Shown: positions 44,140 to 53,962, counted from the stretch's first letter. The stretch: DNA of 63,265 bases from an uncultured Bacteroidota bacterium (GCA_902783595.1 CACZRR010000017.1:1-63265); one strand, 5' to 3'. Made by a program: numbers and translations. Notes: a model not told the origin generated them from the sequence alone.

Positions 44140-45260
44140 CCCTCCACCGTCTTTTTCATGCTCTCCCAGAGCAGTGCCGCCGTGCGATCCCAGCTATAGC
44201 GTGTGCGCTGCTGGCGACCGCGGGCTATCATTGTGTCGCGCAGAGACGTGTCGCGCAGGCTGATGATAGCCTCAGCAATACTCTGCACGCTGTGTGGGTC
44301 GACATAGAGTGCCGCGTCGCCACCCACCTCAGGCATCGACGTGGTGGACGACGCCACCACCGGCGTCTCGGCATACATAGCCTCGAGGATGGGGATTCCG
44401 AAGCCTTCGAAGAACGAGGGGTACACCAGCATCTCGGCTGCCGACAGCAGTGCTGCCAGGTCGGTGCTTTCCACACGTCCTGGGAACAGCACGTCGTCCT
44501 TGTGACGCATGCCGTCGTAGGCCGCCTTCAGCTCATCCTGCCACCATACGCGGCTGCCCACCACGAGGAGCTTCAAATTGTCGGGGAAGCGGTCTTTCAC
44601 GCTGTCGAACGCCAGCAGGAGGTTGGCGAGGTTCTTACGCTTGATGATGGTGCTGACAAAAATGATGTAGGGACACCCTGCCGTGTAGCGTTGGCGGATG
44701 ACCTGTTTCTCCTCCTCGCTGTGGGGGCGGTAGTCGGCGTGGGCGCCATCGTAGACCACATCGACCTTTGAGGCGTTGAGGTGGTAGGTGGCGACGATAT
44801 CTTTCTTAGAATATTCCGACACTGTCGCCAGCCGTGTGGCGCGTTGAGCAAACCGTGGGCAGTAGCGATGCATATACCACTGATGCGACGCCTTAAGGTT
44901 GCCCGCCGCATGCTCGAAGTTGAGGTCGTGAATCACGTTGAGGGTAGGCACTGCTGTGTGCAGAGGCATGAAACCGTCGGGCGAGAGGTAGAGGTCGATC
45001 TTCAGCCTTTTCAGTGCGCGACATGTGCTCCACTCGAAGAACAGCATCCACAGCAGAGGGTGTCGTGCCTGAGGGAAGAGCACCACGGGGGTGACATTGT
45101 CGGCGAAGAGGAACTCCGGCGCGGGTTTGCGGTCGAAGAAGAAAAAGAACTGATGTTCGGGGTGCTGAGACACTATGCGCCGCAGCGTCTCGGCCGTGAA
45201 CCACCCTATGCCGTCGAGACGGCCGGGCAGCAGCAAACGGGTGTTGACAGCAATGCGCAT
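44136..45260 (-). CDS. GT4-family glycosyltransferase
   Basis: A 374-residue GT-B fold enzyme. The N-terminal half starts MRIAVNTRLLLPGRLDGIG, with the acceptor-side glycine-rich turn. The C-terminal half has FVSTIIKRKNLANLL and the E-x7-E type motif EGFGIPILEAM followed by TPVVASSTTSMPEVGGDAA, typical of retaining glycosyltransferases that use nucleotide-sugar donors. Donor and acceptor cannot be read from sequence. It lies 6 bases downstream of purN and overlaps the OmpA-domain gene, so it is probably co-transcribed with both. Confidence 0.9.
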   Translation of the reverse strand: MRIAVNTRLLLPGRLDGIGWFTAETLRRIVSQHPEHQFFFFFDRKPAPEFLFADNVTPVVLFPQARHPLLWMLFFEWSTCRALKRLKIDLYLSPDGFMPLHTAVPTLNVIHDLNFEHAAGNLKASHQWYMHRYCPRFAQRATRLATVSEYSKKDIVATYHLNASKVDVVYDGAHADYRPHSEEEKQVIRQRYTAGCPYIIFVSTIIKRKNLANLLLAFDSVKDRFPDNLKLLVVGSRVWWQDELKAAYDGMRHKDDVLFPGRVESTDLAALLSAAEMLVYPSFFEGFGIPILEAMYAETPVVASSTTSMPEVGGDAALYVDPHSVQSIAEAIISLRDTSLRDTMIARGRQQRTRYSWDRTAALLWESMKKTVEG

Positions 45261-45266
45261 GGTGTT

Positions 45267-45836
45267 TCAGCGGGCATTTATTGTTTGGTCTATGACACGG
45301 GGGAAGTGTTCCTTCTCGAGGAGGTGTATCTTTGCCGCCAGGGTGTCGGCGGTGTCGTCGGGCGCCACCGAGCAGCGAGCCTGAAACAGGGTAGTGCCGC
45401 GGTCGTAGTGGTTGTCGACGATATGTATGGTGATGCCGCTCTCGCGTTCGCCGTTTGCCACCACAGCTTCATGCACATGATGGCCATACATGCCCTTGCC
45501 TCCGTAGGCAGGGAGGAGAGCGGGGTGGATGTTGATGACGCGTTGAGGGAATGCCTCCAAGATATTTTCCGGTACCAGCCATAGGAAGCCCGCCAGAATC
45601 ACCCAGTCGATGGCTTTCTGGTGCAGGTAGTCGAGCACCGCCGTGGAGTCGTAGAAGTCGTGTCGGCCGAAGTAGCGAGCCTCCACGCCGAGTTTTTGTG
45701 CACGTGTGGCGATGTAGGCATCGCGAACATTATATATAATGCAGCTAATCTCCACGTCGTTGCGGTGAGCGAAATATTCGGTGATTTGTTGTGCGTTGGT
45801 GCCGTTGCCGGATCCGAGGATAGCTAATCTAATCAT
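45267..45836 (-). CDS. purN: Phosphoribosylglycinamide formyltransferase
   Basis: A 189-residue enzyme that formylates GAR with 10-formyl-THF in purine synthesis. MIRLAILGSGNGTNAQ is the nucleotide-binding start. INIHPALLPAYGGKGMYG carries the catalytic Asn and His, and IHIVDNHYDRGTTLF carries the catalytic Asp. The frame extends to 45863, but the promoter at 45861-45868 would place that start upstream of transcription, so 45836 is chosen. It leads the operon with the glycosyltransferase. Confidence 0.93.
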   Translation of the reverse strand: MIRLAILGSGNGTNAQQITEYFAHRNDVEISCIIYNVRDAYIATRAQKLGVEARYFGRHDFYDSTAVLDYLHQKAIDWVILAGFLWLVPENILEAFPQRVINIHPALLPAYGGKGMYGHHVHEAVVANGERESGITIHIVDNHYDRGTTLFQARCSVAPDDTADTLAAKIHLLEKEHFPRVIDQTINAR

Positions 45837-45860
45837 TTTAAAAGGAAGGAATAGTCGCTG

Positions 45861-45868
45861 CAAAAGTA
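45861..45868 (-). promoter_or_regulatory. purN: Putative -7 element for purN
   Basis: On the minus strand this is TACTTTTG, an exact TAnnTTTG match. It predicts transcription from about 45855 and a leader of roughly 20 bases, which decides the purN start. No TTTG is found at the -33 distance. Confidence 0.55.
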
Positions 45869-46064
45869 CAAAATAATATCGATAGAGATGCCTGTTTTTT
45901 GCTAAATTTAATTAAAAGAGCTGTGGGTAGGGAACAAAAAACAGATGTTTATCGAGGAGCAGAACTAAAATTATAAAAACACGATAAATCACGTTATCAA
46001 CCATTTAACAAACTTCTGTTAGTAACTTAATGTTAAAAAATGCTTATATATCAGAAATAATTCG

Positions 46065-46072
46065 TTTCTTTG
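46065..46072 (+). promoter_or_regulatory. acpP: Possible -7 element before acpP
   Basis: TTTCTTTG followed by GCAGCGG differs from TAnnTTTG at one base and is 31 bases before the acpP start, in a strongly A/T-rich region. The rest of the 45869-46064 spacer holds nothing I can name. Confidence 0.35.
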
Positions 46073-46103
46073 CAGCGGTTTTATTCATTTAAAATTTAAC
46101 AAA

Positions 46104-46340
46104 ATGTCAGAAATTGCAACTAGAGTAAAGAGCATCATCACCGACAAATTGGGTGTTGAAGAAAGTCAGGTCACTCCCGAAGCCAGCTTCACCAACGATC
46201 TTGGTGCAGATTCTTTGGACACTGTTGAGCTGATCATGGAGCTTGAGAAAGAGTTTGATCTTTCCATTCCCGACGAGGAAGCTGAGAAGATCGTCACTGT
46301 TGGCGACGCTATCAACTTCATCGAAAACGCGAAAAAGTAA
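46104..46340 (+). CDS. acpP: Acyl carrier protein
   Basis: A 78-residue acidic four-helix carrier protein of fatty acid synthesis. Ser37 in [15 protein letters not shown] is the phosphopantetheine attachment site. The acpP-fabF-rnc order seen here is a common conserved block. The phosphopantetheinyl transferase at 34495 is a candidate for its activation. Confidence 0.97.
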   Translation: MSEIATRVKSIITDKLGVEESQVTPEASFTNDLGADSLDTVELIMELEKEFDLSIPDEEAEKIVTVGDAINFIENAKK

Positions 46341-46373
46341 CCCTTTTCAATTAGAAAGCCACTCTTTCGCTTT

Positions 46374-47618
46374 ATGGAGTTGAAAAGAGTTGTTGTTACC
46401 GGTCTCGGCGCGCTCACGCCCATAGGCAATACCGTTCCCGAATTGTGGGATGCTTTGGTTGCCGGTGTGAGCGGAGCCGGGCCCATAACACATTTTGACG
46501 CCTCGAAGTTCAAATGCCAAATCGCAGCTGAACTGAAGGGCTTCGACCCTTTCAACTATTTTGACAAAAAAGAGATGCGTCTCTTAGACGGCTATACCAT
46601 GTATGGTCTTATTACCGTCGACGAGGCGTTGCGCGATGCCGGCATCACCGACGACAACGTCGACAAGTCGCGCATGGGTGTGATTTGGGGTTCTGGCATG
46701 GGCGGTGTGAAGAGCCTGCAGGAAGAGCTTGCCGAGTTTGCGCTTTCCAATGGCAACCCTCGCTTCAGTCCCTATTGGATTCCCAAGGTCATCACCGATA
46801 TTTGTGCCGGTCAGATAGCCATACGTCATGGTCTGCGAGGTCCCAACTACAGCACCGTCGCCGCCTGTGCCACATCGGCAGTAGCCATCAGCGACGCCTT
46901 CAACCTCATCCGTCTGGGTAAGGTCGACGCCATGGTGGCAGGAGGCTCGGAATGTGCCGTAGTGGAGGCGGGTATCGGTGGTTTCGGCAACATGAGAGCC
47001 CTGTCCACCCGCAACGACGACCCGCAGACAGCCTCGCGTCCCTTCGACCGCGACCGTGATGGCTTCGTGCTTGGCGAGGGATCGGGCACGCTTATCCTTG
47101 AGGAGTTGGAGCACGCCAAAGCCCGTGGTGCCAAGATATATGCCGAGATTACCGGCACAGGTCTCTCTGCCGACGCCTACCACATCACCGCCTCACATCC
47201 GGAAGGGTTAGGTACCATCAGCGTGATGCGTCAGGCAGTGGAGGAGTCGGGTATGGCACTCACCGACGTGGACCACATCAACACCCACGGCACCTCCACG
47301 CCCATTGGAGACATCTCGGAACCCAAAGCCATTGTGGGACTCTTTGGCGACCACGCCTACAAGATGGCCATCAACTCGACCAAGTCGATGACGGGACATC
47401 TGCTTGGCGCCGCCGGTGCCGTCGAGGCCATTGCCACCATTCTTACTATCAAGAACGGCATCGTGCCTCCCACCATCAACCATTTCAACGATGACCCACA
47501 GATACCGTCGTTGGATTTCACCTTCAACAAAGCCCAGCGTCGCAATGTTGACTTTGCCCTGACCAATGCCTTCGGCTTTGGAGGTCACAACTCCTGTCTC
47601 GCTTTCAGAAAGTATTAG
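46374..47618 (+). CDS. fabF: 3-oxoacyl-ACP synthase II
   Basis: A 414-residue condensing enzyme that elongates acyl-ACP with malonyl-ACP. The Cys-His-His triad is visible: Cys165 in VAACATSAVA, His305 in HINTHGTSTP and His342 in SMTGHLLGAAG. The N-terminus KRVVVTGLGALTPIG is typical of the family. It lies 33 bases after acpP and 3 bases before rnc. Confidence 0.96.
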   Translation: MELKRVVVTGLGALTPIGNTVPELWDALVAGVSGAGPITHFDASKFKCQIAAELKGFDPFNYFDKKEMRLLDGYTMYGLITVDEALRDAGITDDNVDKSRMGVIWGSGMGGVKSLQEELAEFALSNGNPRFSPYWIPKVITDICAGQIAIRHGLRGPNYSTVAACATSAVAISDAFNLIRLGKVDAMVAGGSECAVVEAGIGGFGNMRALSTRNDDPQTASRPFDRDRDGFVLGEGSGTLILEELEHAKARGAKIYAEITGTGLSADAYHITASHPEGLGTISVMRQAVEESGMALTDVDHINTHGTSTPIGDISEPKAIVGLFGDHAYKMAINSTKSMTGHLLGAAGAVEAIATILTIKNGIVPPTINHFNDDPQIPSLDFTFNKAQRRNVDFALTNAFGFGGHNSCLAFRKY

Positions 47619-47621
47619 CCG

Positions 47622-48359
47622 ATGCTGTTCTTCTCTCGGAAAAAGGAAGATAGAGAACTGCGCATCTTTTTGAAGAAAGTGCTTGGTGTGAGGCCCAGGC
47701 AGCTTGAACTATTCCATATTGCCCTCACACACCGCTCGTCGTCGACCACACAGGGAGGCCATCGCATCAACAATGAGCGTTTGGAATACCTCGGCGACGC
47801 CGTGCTGAGCACCGTCGTAGCCGATTTCCTTTACAAGAAATATCCCTTGAAGGGCGAGGGGTTCCTCACCGAGATGCGCTCCAAGATCGTCAGTCGTGCC
47901 AGCCTCAACAAGTTGGCGCGCAAGATTGGTCTATTGGATCTCATCGACTACCAGCGCAATGCGCAGGGGGTCTTCAAATCTATTGGTGGCGACGCCTTTG
48001 AAGCCCTCGTTGGTGCCCTCTACCTTGAGGAGGGCTATCGTCGTACGCGGCGTCTGCTTATTGACCGCATACTATGCATGCATCTTGACGTGGAGGCTAT
48101 TGCTCAGACAGATTGGAACTACAAGAGCAAGCTCATCGACTGGGCTCAGAAGCACCATCGCAAAGCCTCTTTCGAGGTGGTACGCTCCTTCTACCAGGGC
48201 AACGCCAGCCGTCGTCAGTACGAATGCCGCGTGAATCTTGACGGCGAGGCACAGCAGACTGCCGTAGACTTCTCCATCAAGGCTGCCGAGCAACTGGCCG
48301 CCGAGAAGACCTACAAAGATCTCTTGGAGAAGGGGGTGATAGAGAAGACCACAGAATAA
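47622..48359 (+). CDS. rnc: Ribonuclease III
   Basis: A 245-residue double-strand-specific endoribonuclease. The signature NERLEYLGDAVLSTVVADF holds the catalytic acidic residues, with the second metal site in GDAFEALVGALYLEEGY. A C-terminal double-stranded RNA-binding domain spans about residues 165-240. It starts 3 bases after the fabF stop. Confidence 0.95.
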   Translation: MLFFSRKKEDRELRIFLKKVLGVRPRQLELFHIALTHRSSSTTQGGHRINNERLEYLGDAVLSTVVADFLYKKYPLKGEGFLTEMRSKIVSRASLNKLARKIGLLDLIDYQRNAQGVFKSIGGDAFEALVGALYLEEGYRRTRRLLIDRILCMHLDVEAIAQTDWNYKSKLIDWAQKHHRKASFEVVRSFYQGNASRRQYECRVNLDGEAQQTAVDFSIKAAEQLAAEKTYKDLLEKGVIEKTTE

Positions 48360-48375
48360 CCCGCATATATCTCCT

Positions 48376-50247
48376 ATGCCATATCTACGCAGGATAATAT
48401 TGTTTGTTCTGCTCGCTATGCCGTTGGGCGTGGCGGCGCAGTGGGACGACGTGCTGGAGCAGTGGGTTGAGGAGCACGGTACAGGCGGTGGCGTTGCCGA
48501 GATGAGCGACCTCTTGCAACAGTTGTCCGACAACCCTGTGAACCTCAACGATAGCGCCGCCACAGCTACCCTGCCGTTCCTCTCTCCTTTCCAGCGCATG
48601 GCTCTGAACAGCTACATTCTCCTCTACGGCCAGCTGCTGTCAGTGCAGGAGCTGCGCATGGTGCCGGGGTTCGACAGTGTCACACGAGCCCTGATAGCGC
48701 CACTCGTCACCGTGGCGCCCTATACGCCGCATGCTGTGCCCTCTCTGGGCGAGATTGTGAGTCGCGGACGCCATACCCTGACAATGGGGCTGGGAGGTAC
48801 CGTGGAACAGGCCGAGGGCTACCGCAGCGGCAAGTATGAGGGAGACAACCTGCATGGGCAGCTATGCTACCATTTCAACTACGACAATCGCGTCATCCTA
48901 CAATTCAGCGCCGACAAAGACCCCACCGAAATGTGGGGGAGGGATAACTTCTATGGTTACAGTCTCACATTGAAGCATCTGGGGCGGTTGGAGCAACTGG
49001 TGGTGGGGCGCTACAACCTGCAGTTCGGACAGGGGGTGGCTCTATGGACCGGCTTCGAACCCTTCGCCATCGCCGGCCACTCCCCCGTGCGCTACGCCGG
49101 AGGCATCAAGGCCGCCAGTCCCTTCAACGAGGAGGGGTGGCAACAGGGTGCTGCCGCCACGCTACGTGTGGCGAGGAGCATGCGTCTGTCCACCTTTGCG
49201 TCGCGCAGCGACGACGAATGGCTGGGAGGCGCACATCTTGAGTACCGGCGCGGCAACCTCATTGTGGGTCTCACCGCTTTGGGGATACGTTATGACGACA
49301 GCGTGGTGTTGAAGAACTATGTATATAACCAGGACTATTTCCGTGGTGACCGATCAGCCACTCTGGGTGCCGACTTTCTGTGGCAACGGGGGCGCCTGCT
49401 GCTCTTCGGTGAGGCCGCCGTTGATGGTGCAGGCCATCCTGCCATTGTTGGTGGCACCCGTCTCGTGTTGCCCGGAGACAATAGCGTCGGTCTTGCCCTG
49501 CGTCACTATGACCCGTGCTATCACAGCCTCCACAGCGCCGCCTACGGCATTGGCAGCAGTACCCGCAATGAGCAGGGTATCAGCATCGATGGTCAGTTCC
49601 ACCTCCCCTTCCGCCTGACGGCTATGGCGAGTGCCGACTGGCACCACTTCCCCCATATCAAATATGGCTGCTATGCTCCTTCCACGGGTCTCAAGCTGCA
49701 GGGGCAGGTGAGCCGACAGTTCGGAACGCGCTGCGAAGCCACGCTGCGTTATACCCTGCGTCAGCAGGATCGCAATGTGCCAGGCACCTCGGGAGCCCTC
49801 ATCGAGACCACCCACAGGCATGTGCTACAGGCCATGCTGCGTTACACGTGCGGCCCATGGCGCTACACCTCGCGCCTTATGCTCTCGCGTTTCGACGATG
49901 AGCATAGCGAAGTGCAGCGAGGGTGGCTTGTTGCCCAGGAGGTACGTTATACGCAGGGACGATGGCAGGCCACCATGCAGGTTGCATGGCACGATGTTGA
50001 CAGCTACTATGCGCGTCTCTACCTCAGCGAGAGTTATCTGCAATATGCCTTCAGTATGCCCTCTTTGCAGGGACGAGGGTTGCGTGGTGCTGCCGTGCTA
50101 CGCTGGTCCCTTTCGCGCCATCTCGTCCTGGGATTCAAATATGTCCTCACCTGGCGTCCTGACGAGGAGGCCATCGGTAGCGGTGCTGCCGCTACAGAAG
50201 GTCCGTTACGGCAGACGTGGAATCTGCAGCTGCGTCTGAAGATGTAA
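48376..50247 (+). CDS. Helix-hairpin-helix outer-membrane beta-barrel protein
   Basis: A 623-residue exported protein. A signal peptide covers about residues 1-22 (LFVLLAMPLGVAAQW). Residues about 45-105 hold a ComEA-like helix-hairpin-helix region (NPVNLNDSAATATLPFLS, QELRMVPGFDSVT). The rest is a long run of amphipathic strands with aromatics, consistent with an outer-membrane barrel. Proteins with this combination are widespread in Bacteroidetes but their function is not known to me. It is 16 bases after rnc, in the same run of genes. Confidence 0.8.
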   Translation: MPYLRRIILFVLLAMPLGVAAQWDDVLEQWVEEHGTGGGVAEMSDLLQQLSDNPVNLNDSAATATLPFLSPFQRMALNSYILLYGQLLSVQELRMVPGFDSVTRALIAPLVTVAPYTPHAVPSLGEIVSRGRHTLTMGLGGTVEQAEGYRSGKYEGDNLHGQLCYHFNYDNRVILQFSADKDPTEMWGRDNFYGYSLTLKHLGRLEQLVVGRYNLQFGQGVALWTGFEPFAIAGHSPVRYAGGIKAASPFNEEGWQQGAAATLRVARSMRLSTFASRSDDEWLGGAHLEYRRGNLIVGLTALGIRYDDSVVLKNYVYNQDYFRGDRSATLGADFLWQRGRLLLFGEAAVDGAGHPAIVGGTRLVLPGDNSVGLALRHYDPCYHSLHSAAYGIGSSTRNEQGISIDGQFHLPFRLTAMASADWHHFPHIKYGCYAPSTGLKLQGQVSRQFGTRCEATLRYTLRQQDRNVPGTSGALIETTHRHVLQAMLRYTCGPWRYTSRLMLSRFDDEHSEVQRGWLVAQEVRYTQGRWQATMQVAWHDVDSYYARLYLSESYLQYAFSMPSLQGRGLRGAAVLRWSLSRHLVLGFKYVLTWRPDEEAIGSGAAATEGPLRQTWNLQLRLKM

Positions 50248-50296
50248 ATCTTGTCCTCCAGGGCAATAATATGCTCTGTGGTGCGTTCATTTGTTC

Positions 50297-51289
50297 ATGA
50301 AGGTTTTGCTGCTTGGCGCGACCGGTCTTCTGGGACATAACGTCCTGCACCGACTCCTTGACGAGGGGTACGATGTTGTGGCGGTGGTGCGACGCCGAGA
50401 GGGTTTATACATTCCGCTGGCTGATGCGAATATCGTAGAAGGCAGCATTCTTGATGCCACCACGCTGACGAGGGCTGCCGAAGGCTGCGACGCCATCATC
50501 AACTGTGCGGGCACCACCGATATGAGTCTGCTCCATGAGGAAGATTATATGCCTGTGAACCGCGACCTTCCCGCCACCCTCATAGATATCATGAAACATC
50601 ATGGAATCAAGAGGTTGGTACATATATCCTCTGTCGACACTATCGGTTACGGCGATGCCGACCACCCCGCCGATGAGCATGCAGCCATGCGGTGGCCTTT
50701 CACCGAGAGCTACTATGCCCTTAGCAAACGTGCCGGCGAGGAAGCCATTCTCAAGGGGCTCCAAGATGCCCCGGGGCTGGAGGCCGTCATCCTTAACCCT
50801 GGTTATATGTTAGGTGCCTATGATGTGCGACCCTCGTCGGGCGAGATGTTACGGATAGTCTACCGCAAGTCCGTGATGTGCTGTCCGCGAGGAGGAAAAG
50901 CCTTTGTTCCTGTGGCTGACGTGGCCGATGCTGCCGTCAGGGCACTCACACGTGGTACGAGTGGCAGTCGTTACATTGTCACCCACCGTGGCGGGCACCT
51001 CACCATCAAGCAACTTTATGCCCTACAGGCCGACATCATGGGTTATCGTCAACTATGCGTCGTCGTTCCCGCATGGATCATGCTTGCTATCGGTGCTTTG
51101 GGTGACCTACTCCGCAGCATGGGGATGCGCAGTGCTGTCTCACGGCGCAACATACGGCAGCTACTGGTAAGAGAATACTATGACAACCATCATGGTTTAT
51201 GCGACTTAGGTTATGTGGAAACCTCCCTTGCCGACGCCATCCACGACTTCCATACATGGCGTCAGCGCGACCTTTATAAACAGCGATAA
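50297..51289 (+). CDS. NAD(P)-dependent epimerase/dehydratase-like SDR
   Basis: A 330-residue extended short-chain dehydrogenase. GATGLLGHNVLHRLL at the start is the NAD(P)-binding glycine motif, and the active-site Tyr-x3-Lys is YALSK near residue 145 with the Ser in HISSVDTIG upstream. The frame can start at a TTG at 50291, but the ATG at 50297 places the glycine motif normally. A hydrophobic segment near residues 255-275 (LCVVVPAWIMLAIGALGDLL) may contact the membrane, as in sterol-dehydrogenase-like members. The substrate is unknown. Confidence 0.88.
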   Translation: MKVLLLGATGLLGHNVLHRLLDEGYDVVAVVRRREGLYIPLADANIVEGSILDATTLTRAAEGCDAIINCAGTTDMSLLHEEDYMPVNRDLPATLIDIMKHHGIKRLVHISSVDTIGYGDADHPADEHAAMRWPFTESYYALSKRAGEEAILKGLQDAPGLEAVILNPGYMLGAYDVRPSSGEMLRIVYRKSVMCCPRGGKAFVPVADVADAAVRALTRGTSGSRYIVTHRGGHLTIKQLYALQADIMGYRQLCVVVPAWIMLAIGALGDLLRSMGMRSAVSRRNIRQLLVREYYDNHHGLCDLGYVETSLADAIHDFHTWRQRDLYKQR

Positions 51290-51304
51290 CCAATCACAGA
51301 TAAT

Positions 51305-52306
51305 ATGCGACATCTATTGATTTTTCTCTCTGTCTGCTGGCTTCTTTTCTCCTGTGGAGGACGGCAGAACGAGGCGCTCACCAAGAAAAGTTCCTCTGGT
51401 AAGACCCTTGAGGTGCTCCTTGTTGCCGACAAGGGCCAATACTACGGAGCCACACGTGACCTCATCGACTCTATCTTCCGCGAAGTGCAGCCTTGTCTGC
51501 CGCAACCCGAGCCACGTTTTGACATCGTCAATATTCCTGTTTCATCGCTCCGCAATGCGCAGATGTTCCGTATGCACCGCAATATCGTGCTCTGCGAGCT
51601 CAAGAAAGGCAATCCCGACAAGGTGTATATAGAGCGCGACAAGTGGGCCTCGCCACAAGTTGTCGCCTCGATAGAAGCCTCGTCGGAAGCTTCGCTGCGC
51701 GACCTACTGCGCAAGTACCAGGGAGCCATCATCGATGCCATCTACCAGGCGGAGCACCAACGTATCATCAATGCCTTCCACAACATCCGCAATGTGGAGC
51801 TGATGAACCGTGTCATGGAGAAATTCGGCTTTGCCCTCACCTTCAGCGAGGACTTCGCCTGGGCTTCGGAGGACGATGGTTTTGCGTGGATACGCAAAGA
51901 GACCAAGGATTTCAGCTTAGGTATCCTCGTCAATGTCACCCCCTATCGCGACGAGAAGCAGTTCACGCCCGAGAAGATCTACAACCGTCTCGACACCATC
52001 ATGCGGCGCCATGTGCCGGGTCCCGCCGACGGCAGCTACATGTGCACCGAGCGACGTATCGACCCCATCACCCGCAAGGTGGACTACCCCAACTCACCCT
52101 ACTGCATCGAGACACATGGCCTGTGGCGCCTGCAGGGTGATTTCATGGGAGGTCCCTATGTGCATTATGCCCTGCTCTCCCCCGACAGGCGCACTCTCGT
52201 GGACCTCGTCGGCTTTGTCTACTGTCCGCGTTTCAACAAACGCGATTACCTCATGCAGGTGGAAGGTATCTGCAACTCGCTGAAGTGGGAAGAGAAGGAA
52301 CCATGA
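51305..52306 (+). CDS. DUF4837 family lipoprotein
   Basis: A 333-residue predicted lipoprotein with signal and lipobox LLFSC at the N-terminus. The body matches DUF4837: LEVLLVADKGQYYGATRDLI, then VELMNRVMEKFGFALTFSEDF, and GDFMGGPYVHYALLSPD near the end. Family function is unknown to me. Its stop overlaps the start of the DUF6089 gene (ATGA), suggesting that the two envelope proteins are made together. Confidence 0.85.
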   Translation: MRHLLIFLSVCWLLFSCGGRQNEALTKKSSSGKTLEVLLVADKGQYYGATRDLIDSIFREVQPCLPQPEPRFDIVNIPVSSLRNAQMFRMHRNIVLCELKKGNPDKVYIERDKWASPQVVASIEASSEASLRDLLRKYQGAIIDAIYQAEHQRIINAFHNIRNVELMNRVMEKFGFALTFSEDFAWASEDDGFAWIRKETKDFSLGILVNVTPYRDEKQFTPEKIYNRLDTIMRRHVPGPADGSYMCTERRIDPITRKVDYPNSPYCIETHGLWRLQGDFMGGPYVHYALLSPDRRTLVDLVGFVYCPRFNKRDYLMQVEGICNSLKWEEKEP

Positions 52307-53172
52307 AACATCCCCTTATAGTCCTCGCCCTAATGCTTTTGTCCCTCGCCCCCGTGTGTGAGGGACAGCACGAAAGTTTTCTGCGCCGCAGCGAACTGAT
52401 CGTGGGAGGTGGCGGGATGGGCTATATTGGCGACCTCAACGAACAGAGTGCGCTGGGCATACCGCGAGGAGGTGTGCTGGTGGGTATGCGTACCCGCTTC
52501 GACAACCGGTGGGCTATGCGGTGGCAGCTGGCGTATGGCAGCATCGCCAGTCCCGACGACGACGTGATAGTCCTTCGCAACCTCTCCTTTCGCTCCACAT
52601 TGTGGGAATTCTCTGGGGTTGCTGAGTTCAACTTCGTGCCTTTCGGAAATGGTTCGGGACGTTTATGGTCGCCCTATATCTTCGGTGGCTTTGCGTTATT
52701 CCATTTCAATCCTGAAACCTCGTACATAGATGCCGACGGAAACCGTCAATGGGTTGAATTGCAGCCTCTCCACACCGAGGGGCAAGCCTCATCGGCCTAC
52801 CCTGACCGACAGCCCTACAGCCTCTTCCAGTTGTCGCTGCCCTTTGGCGTAGGTGTGAAATTCTGGGCAGGTAAAATATTCTCTCTAACGGTACAGTACG
52901 GATTCCGGAAGACATGGACCGACTACCTTGACGACGTCAGCACCACCTATGTGGAGCCTGAAGCCTTTGGCACTGGTGCTGACGGGGCCTTGGCGCAGCA
53001 GCTTGCCGACCGCAGCGGCGAAGTGGTGCCAGGTTATGTCAACGCTCCCGGCATCAAGCGGGGTGACGACTCCCTCGACGACTGGTATTCCTTCTTCGAT
53101 ATCAGCATAGGCATCAATATGGAGACCCTCTTCGGATGGATGCACAAGACACGCTGCAAGATGAACAACTGA
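52303..53172 (+). CDS. DUF6089 family outer-membrane protein
   Basis: A 289-residue exported protein. The ATG at 52303, inside the preceding stop, gives a clean signal peptide (MKHPLIVLALMLLSLAPVCE); an upstream frame start at 52285 would bury it. Residues from about 30 on are beta-rich, with the YIGDLNE motif and the FRKTWTDYLDDVSTTYV segment characteristic of DUF6089, which is often found beside uppS and bamA in Bacteroidetes. It is probably a small barrel in the outer membrane. Confidence 0.83.
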   Translation: MKHPLIVLALMLLSLAPVCEGQHESFLRRSELIVGGGGMGYIGDLNEQSALGIPRGGVLVGMRTRFDNRWAMRWQLAYGSIASPDDDVIVLRNLSFRSTLWEFSGVAEFNFVPFGNGSGRLWSPYIFGGFALFHFNPETSYIDADGNRQWVELQPLHTEGQASSAYPDRQPYSLFQLSLPFGVGVKFWAGKIFSLTVQYGFRKTWTDYLDDVSTTYVEPEAFGTGADGALAQQLADRSGEVVPGYVNAPGIKRGDDSLDDWYSFFDISIGINMETLFGWMHKTRCKMNN

Positions 53173-53198
53173 ATAACGATACAATAACACATATCTAT

Positions 53199-53945
53199 AT
53201 GGCTACCCTTGAACAGATAGACCCTTCACGTGTTCCTACCCATGTGGCCATCATTATGGATGGCAATGGCCGTTGGGCTATGCAGCAGCAACATGAGCGC
53301 CTTTTTGGTCATCAGAACGCCTTCACTGCCGTGCGGCAGGCTGTGGAAGCCGCTGTGCAGGCAGGTGTGAAGTACCTCACCCTCTACACCTTCAGCACCG
53401 AGAACTGGAACCGTCCGCAGGCTGAAGTGGATGGTCTCATGGAGCTTCTCATTAAAGCGGTAAAGGAGGAGACCAAGACCCTGATGGACAACAACGTGCG
53501 ACTTGCCATGATTGGTGATCTGCAGCGCATTCCCGAGCGGTCGCGCAGTATGCTCGAACAGTGCATGCGACAGACAGCGGACAATAGCGCGCTCACCCTT
53601 ATCCTTGCGTTGAGCTACAGCGCCCGCTGGGAGATAGCGGAGGCTGTGCGAACCATCTGCAGAGAGAGGTTGTCGCCCGATGCTGTCGACGAGGAGACGT
53701 TGCGGCGTTACCTTACCACAGCGTCTTATCCCGACCCCGATCTGCTCATACGTACCGGTGGTGAGCTACGCATCTCCAACTTCCTCTTGTGGCAGATGGC
53801 ATATACCGAGTTTTACTTCAGCGAACAGCTGTGGCCCGACTTCCGTCATGAGGACTTCTTCGAAGCCATTGTCGACTACCAGCAGCGGCAGCGGCGTTTT
53901 GGCAAGACGGAGGCACAGGTGGAGGGGAAAGTAGCGAATCGGTAG
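53199..53945 (+). CDS. uppS: Isoprenyl (undecaprenyl) diphosphate synthase
   Basis: A 248-residue cis-prenyltransferase making the lipid carrier for wall and polysaccharide synthesis. Asp21 in HVAIIMDGNGRWA is the catalytic metal ligand. YTFSTENWNRP and LIRTGGELRISNFLLWQ are the other conserved regions. The open frame begins at 53136, inside the DUF6089 gene, but ATG 53199 gives the usual family length. It is the last gene of the plus-strand run and converges with the ompH-bamA block. Confidence 0.95.
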   Translation: MATLEQIDPSRVPTHVAIIMDGNGRWAMQQQHERLFGHQNAFTAVRQAVEAAVQAGVKYLTLYTFSTENWNRPQAEVDGLMELLIKAVKEETKTLMDNNVRLAMIGDLQRIPERSRSMLEQCMRQTADNSALTLILALSYSARWEIAEAVRTICRERLSPDAVDEETLRRYLTTASYPDPDLLIRTGGELRISNFLLWQMAYTEFYFSEQLWPDFRHEDFFEAIVDYQQRQRRFGKTEAQVEGKVANR

Positions 53946-53962
53946 CATAGCAGCGATATAAT

